Shown here: positions 60,517 to 64,000 of the stretch, in pieces
Numbering within the stretch: position 1 is the stretch's first letter
Layout of the letters: every line of letters starts with the position of its first letter
NCBI GenBank assembly: GCA_026417035.1
Contig: JAOAEA010000007.1
Coordinates: 20,058-84,057, forward strand
Source: Burkholderiales bacterium
GTDB lineage: Bacteria; Pseudomonadota; Gammaproteobacteria; Burkholderiales; SG8-39
DNA length: 64,000 bases
Reading direction: 5' to 3'
Translations under genes and position numbers: made by a program
Notes under the pieces: generated by a model
Seen by the model: only the letters and a program-made list of their open reading frames with translations
The model's database searches: none
Told to the model about the DNA's origin: nothing

Positions 60517-61410
60517 ATGGTGGTGCGGCTGCGGCGGCAGTACGCCGCGATGATCGTCTCCGGCTCACAGCTCGCGCTCGTCCTCGCCGGCTTGCACTTC
60601 GGCGAGCCGGCCGCCTGGGTGGCCGTGCTGGCTGCCGTCGCCGCGCTGAGCTTCCTCGCGTGGATCGGCGCCTACCGCCGCTGGCGCGCGATCGCCGACA
60701 CGCCGACCTCGCAGGTCGCCTCGGCGGCCCAGGGCTACGCCGAGCTCGCCGGCCGCGCCGAGCCGCGGGAGGGCGGGCCGACCCGCGCGAAGATCTCGGG
60801 CCTCGCCTGCTGCTGGTACCGCTACCGGATCGAGCGGCGGAACGCCGACAAGAAAGGCTGGCGGACCGTGGAGGAAGGCGAGAGCACGGAGCGTTTCCTG
60901 CTGCGCGATGCGACGGGGGCGTGCGTCGTGGAGCCCGACGGCGCGGAGGTGCTGCCCGCGCGCCGCAACACCTGGACGCAGGGCGACCACCGTTACACGG
61001 AGTGGTTGGTGTATCGGGGCGACCCGCTGTACGCGCTCGGCGAGTTCGTTACGCTGGGCGGCCCGACGAGCGGCTCGCAGCGCGACCGCGCCGTCGGCGC
61101 CCTCATCGGCGAGTGGAAGCGCGACCGGGCGCGGCTGCTCGAGCGCTTCGATCTCGACCGCGACGGCGAGCTCTCCTTCGCCGAGTGGGAGCTCGCGCGC
61201 GCCCAGGCGAAGCGCGAGGCCGGGCGCACGGATGCGGCGGCCGGGCCCGGGACCGACGTCATGCGCCGGCCCGCCGACGGTCGGCTCTACCTCATCTCAA
61301 ACCTCGACCCGGAGAAGCTCGCGCGCAAGTTCCGCATCTGGGCGTGGGCGCACCTCGCGATCTTCTTCGGCGGCGTTGCGGGCGCGCTCCTCGCCGTGTC
61401 GTCCGCCTGA
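60517..61410 (+). CDS. GIDE-domain membrane protein with embedded EF-hand
   Basis: KISGLACCWYRYRIERRNADKKGWRTVEEGESTERFLLRDATGACVVEPDGAEVLPARRNTW...; EF-hand loop DLDRDGELSFAE; TM segments both ends. Confidence 0.8.
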   Translation: MVVRLRRQYAAMIVSGSQLALVLAGLHFGEPAAWVAVLAAVAALSFLAWIGAYRRWRAIADTPTSQVASAAQGYAELAGRAEPREGGPTRAKISGLACCWYRYRIERRNADKKGWRTVEEGESTERFLLRDATGACVVEPDGAEVLPARRNTWTQGDHRYTEWLVYRGDPLYALGEFVTLGGPTSGSQRDRAVGALIGEWKRDRARLLERFDLDRDGELSFAEWELARAQAKREAGRTDAAAGPGTDVMRRPADGRLYLISNLDPEKLARKFRIWAWAHLAIFFGGVAGALLAVSSA

Positions 61411-61424
61411 AGCGCAGCGCCTCT

Positions 61425-62807
61425 TCAGGCGGCTGCGACGTGCGCGGCGACGCGCTCGGCGCAGGCGTAGGCCGACTTGATGCAATCGCCCACCGAAATC
61501 CCGCCTCGCCAGTTCGCGCACAGGAAGAGCCCCGGCTGCGCCGCCTCGACGGCGGCGATGCGTTCGACGCGCTCGAGGTGCCCGAGCTCGTACTGCGGGA
61601 TCGCGCGCGGCCAGCGGGTCACGCGCACCATCGCGGGCTCGCCGCTCGCGCCGACGAGCGCCTCGAGCTCCGCGCGCACGTTCGCCGCGATCGCGGTCTC
61701 GTCCTCGCGCGCGAGCTCGGGCTGCCGCAGCCCGCCGACGAACGTCGTGAGGAGCACGTGGCCAGCCGGCGCGCGGTTCGGGAAGAGCGTGCTCGAGAAG
61801 ATAGTGCCGAGGATGCGCCGGCGCTCGACGGCGGGCACGAGGAAGCCGAAGCCGTCGAGCGGATGCGCGACCCGGTCGCGGCGATAGAGGGTGACGACCG
61901 ACGCGACCGGGGGGTATTCGATCGCGCGCAGAGCCGCCGCCGCGTCGGGCGCGCCCGGCGCGAGGACCGCAGCGGTGGCGTCCGCCGGCATCGCGAGCAC
62001 CAGCGCCCGCGCGCTCGCCGTCCACGGCCCGGCCGCGCTGCTCGCGCTCACCACGAAGCCGCCGTCGGCTTCCCTGCGGAAGCCGCTCACGCGCGCGCCG
62101 GTCTCGACCGGCGCGAGGCGCGCGACGATCGCATCGGTCAGGGTCTGCATCCCTTCGCGGAAGGAGATCATCCCCGCCGCCTGCTTCGACTTCTCGGGAT
62201 TCGCGCGGCGCTCGCGCGCCCCGAGCACCGCGCCGCGGATCAGGCTGCCGTACTTCTGCTCGAGCTCGGCGAGCCGCGGGAAGGCCGCGCGCACCGAGAG
62301 CCGCTCGGGATCGCCTGCGTACACGCCGGCCACGAAGGGGTTGATCGCGTAATCGAGGAATTCCCGCCCGAGCCGCCGGCGCACGAAATCGGCGAGCGAT
62401 TCCTCGCCCGGGCCGCGCCACCGCCCGATGAAAGGCTCGCGCAGCAGTGCGAGCTTGGTCGCAACCGAAAAGAGCGGGGTCGCGAAGAAGGCCGGCGGCG
62501 ACATCGGCACGGGCAGGAGCCGGCCGCCGCGCAGGATGAATCGCTTCTTCGCGGCCGGGTCGGCCTCCAGCCGCTCGCCCGCGAGGCCCAGGTCGGCGAT
62601 GAGCTCGCCGATGAGGGGCGACGTCTCGAGCATGGAGTTCGGGCCCGACTCGGCGAGCGCGCCGGACACGCGCGCCGTGCCGATCGCGCCGCCGGGCCGC
62701 CCGAGCGCGTCGAGCACGGCGACGCGCAGGCCCGCCCGGTGCAGGCGCCAGGCCACGGTGAGACCCGAGATGCCCGCGCCGGCGACGACCGCGTCGAAGT
62801 CGGTCAT
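61425..62807 (-). CDS. hemY: Protoporphyrinogen oxidase, FAD-type (HemY/PPOX)
   Basis: DAVVAGAGISGLTVAWRLHRAGLRVAVLDALGRPGGAIGTARVSGALAESGPNSMLETSPLIGELIADLGL...FVAGVYAGDPERLSVRAAFPRLAELEQKYGSLI. Confidence 0.93.
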   Translation of the reverse strand: MTDFDAVVAGAGISGLTVAWRLHRAGLRVAVLDALGRPGGAIGTARVSGALAESGPNSMLETSPLIGELIADLGLAGERLEADPAAKKRFILRGGRLLPVPMSPPAFFATPLFSVATKLALLREPFIGRWRGPGEESLADFVRRRLGREFLDYAINPFVAGVYAGDPERLSVRAAFPRLAELEQKYGSLIRGAVLGARERRANPEKSKQAAGMISFREGMQTLTDAIVARLAPVETGARVSGFRREADGGFVVSASSAAGPWTASARALVLAMPADATAAVLAPGAPDAAAALRAIEYPPVASVVTLYRRDRVAHPLDGFGFLVPAVERRRILGTIFSSTLFPNRAPAGHVLLTTFVGGLRQPELAREDETAIAANVRAELEALVGASGEPAMVRVTRWPRAIPQYELGHLERVERIAAVEAAQPGLFLCANWRGGISVGDCIKSAYACAERVAAHVAAA

Positions 62808-62863
62808 CGTGCGCCCCGCGCGTGGAGCGGGGACGGCGACTCGCGTAGAATCCGCCCTCCCGC

Positions 62864-62939
62864 GCCCCGGTAGCTCAGTGGATAGAGCAGCCCCCTCCTA
62901 AGGGGCAGGTCGCACGTTCGATTCGTGTCCGGGGCGCCA
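62864..62939 (+). tRNA. tRNA-Arg(CCT), CCA encoded
   Basis: GCCCCGG-TA-GCTC AGTGGATA GAGC-A-GCCCC CTCCTAA GGGGC-AGGTC-GCACG TTCGATT CGTGT-CCGGGGC-G-CCA; anticodon CCT. Confidence 0.95.
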
Positions 62940-62970
62940 CCCGGGCCGCGCCCCGCGCGCACCGCGCCGC

Positions 62971-63609
62971 TCACGCCGCGTCGGCCTGCTTCGCAGGCTG
63001 CGTGAGGTCGAAGGCGGCGAGCTTCATGCACTCGCCGAACACGCCCATCACCGTCGGATACGGCGCGAGGTCGCACTCGAAGCGCTTGGCGTTGAAGATC
63101 TGCGGCACGAGGCAGCAGTCGGCCAGGGTCACCACGTCGCCGAGCGTATAACGCCCCGCACGGCCCTCCGCGACGAGATGGCGCTCGAGCGACGCGAGCC
63201 CCTCGGCGATCCAGTGCCGATACCACGCGTTCACGCCCGCTTCGTCGAGTCCGAGGCCGCCGCGCAGGTGCTGGAGCACACGCAGGTTGTTGAGCGGGTG
63301 GATCTCGCAGGCGACGATCTGCGCGGCGGCGCGCACGTAGGCGCGGTCGAGCGGCGCACGCGGCAGGAGCGGCGGCTCGGGATGCGTCTCGTCGAGGTAC
63401 TCGATGATCGCGAGCGACTGCGTCAAGACCCGCCCGGCGTCCTCGAGCGCCGGGACGAGCGCCTGCGGGTTCACGGCCCGGTAGGCCTCGCCGCGATGCT
63501 CGGCCTTGGGCAGGTTGACGAAGACCGGCTCGTACGCAAGCCCCTTGAGCGCGAGCGCGATGCGGACGCGGTAGGACGCGGAGGAGCGGAAATAGGTGTA
63601 GAGCTTCAT
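62971..63609 (-). CDS. maiA: Maleylacetoacetate isomerase (zeta-class GST)
   Basis: MKLYTYFRSSASYRVRIALALKGLAYEPVFVNLPKAEHRGEAYRAVNPQALVPALEDAGRVLTQSLAIIEYLDETHPEPPLLP. Confidence 0.95.
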   Translation of the reverse strand: MKLYTYFRSSASYRVRIALALKGLAYEPVFVNLPKAEHRGEAYRAVNPQALVPALEDAGRVLTQSLAIIEYLDETHPEPPLLPRAPLDRAYVRAAAQIVACEIHPLNNLRVLQHLRGGLGLDEAGVNAWYRHWIAEGLASLERHLVAEGRAGRYTLGDVVTLADCCLVPQIFNAKRFECDLAPYPTVMGVFGECMKLAAFDLTQPAKQADAA

Positions 63610-63724
63610 GCGCGACGCGGTTCCAGGAGAGCGCGGGGCGGCGCGGAGTCTAGCACCCGGCCGGACGCTTGGCGGCCGCGTGCGGTTCTGAAAGAATCGC
63701 CCCGTTCCCAACGGAGGGCGCGCC

Positions 63725-64000
63725 GTGTTTCCGGGCAAGGGCTACAACGAGGTGAAGGTCGGCGAGTCGTTCGCATCGGCGCTCACGGTCACCGAGACCC
63801 ATCTCGTCATGGCGGCGGGCCTCTTCGGCGACTTCAACCCGCTGCACGTCGACGAGCAGCACGCGCGCGGCTCCCGCTTCGGGGGCCGCATCCTCCACGG
63901 CCCGTTCACGAGCGCGCTCGTCTCGGCGCCGGTCGGCATGTTCTTCCACACCACCGCGATCGCCTACGTGGAGCATTGCTGCCACTTCAAGGCCCCGGTG
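63725..64000 (+). CDS. MaoC-family dehydratase (partial, runs off window)
   Basis: VFPGKGYNEVKVGESFASALTVTETHLVMAAGLFGDFNPLHVDEQHARGSRFGGRILHGPFTSALVSAPVGMF. Confidence 0.85.
   Translation, partial: MFPGKGYNEVKVGESFASALTVTETHLVMAAGLFGDFNPLHVDEQHARGSRFGGRILHGPFTSALVSAPVGMFFHTTAIAYVEHCCHFKAPV

Noticed and set aside
62864-62939. tRNA-Arg as an integration site for a mobile element
   Set aside because: No integrase and no duplicated tRNA 3' end seen in the visible flanks.

Overview
GC-rich chromosomal window from a proteobacterium, probably a betaproteobacterium judging by gene content. No rRNA, CRISPR array, transposase or phage module was seen. The main accessory feature is an aerobic benzoyl-CoA 'box' benzoate catabolism locus at about 4.2-17.1 kb. 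It contains a Liv-type ABC transporter, benzoate-CoA ligase, a DUF4863 protein, the regulator BoxR, and BoxC, BoxB and BoxA. The rest is mostly housekeeping or accessory genes: an AttH/FtsX/LolD-type ABC export locus, M23 peptidase, CaiB CoA-transferase, thiol dioxygenase, MsrB, YciB, BolA, parvulin, PurL, a very unusual AsmA-like protein with a long charged helix, REC-EAL, 5-oxoprolinase, LhgO-like oxidase, TRAP transporter, Nnr, SbmA-like ABC protein, Bcp, RoxA-like oxygenase, BamC, DapA, P5C dehydrogenase-like protein, LemA + GIDE/EF-hand protein, protoporphyrinogen oxidase, tRNA-Arg(CCT), MaiA and a partial MaoC. Points most worth a second look: (1) boxC is interrupted by an apparent -1 frameshift exactly at CCCGGGT; (2) the boxA 5' end is partly duplicated upstream as a 36-codon leader ORF that overlaps the boxA start (GTGA), with a hairpin between the copies; (3) degenerate 7-bp periodic repeats lie in the attH and boxB-boxA spacers, and the attH start codon lies beyond one array; (4) a ~1020-aa protein joins a winged-helix-like N-terminus, ~500 residues of octad ER/K helix, a TM segment and an AsmA-like domain; (5) two families of short dispersed hairpin elements occur in intergenic spacers. 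All calls are from reading sequence and recalled family motifs; no searches were run.
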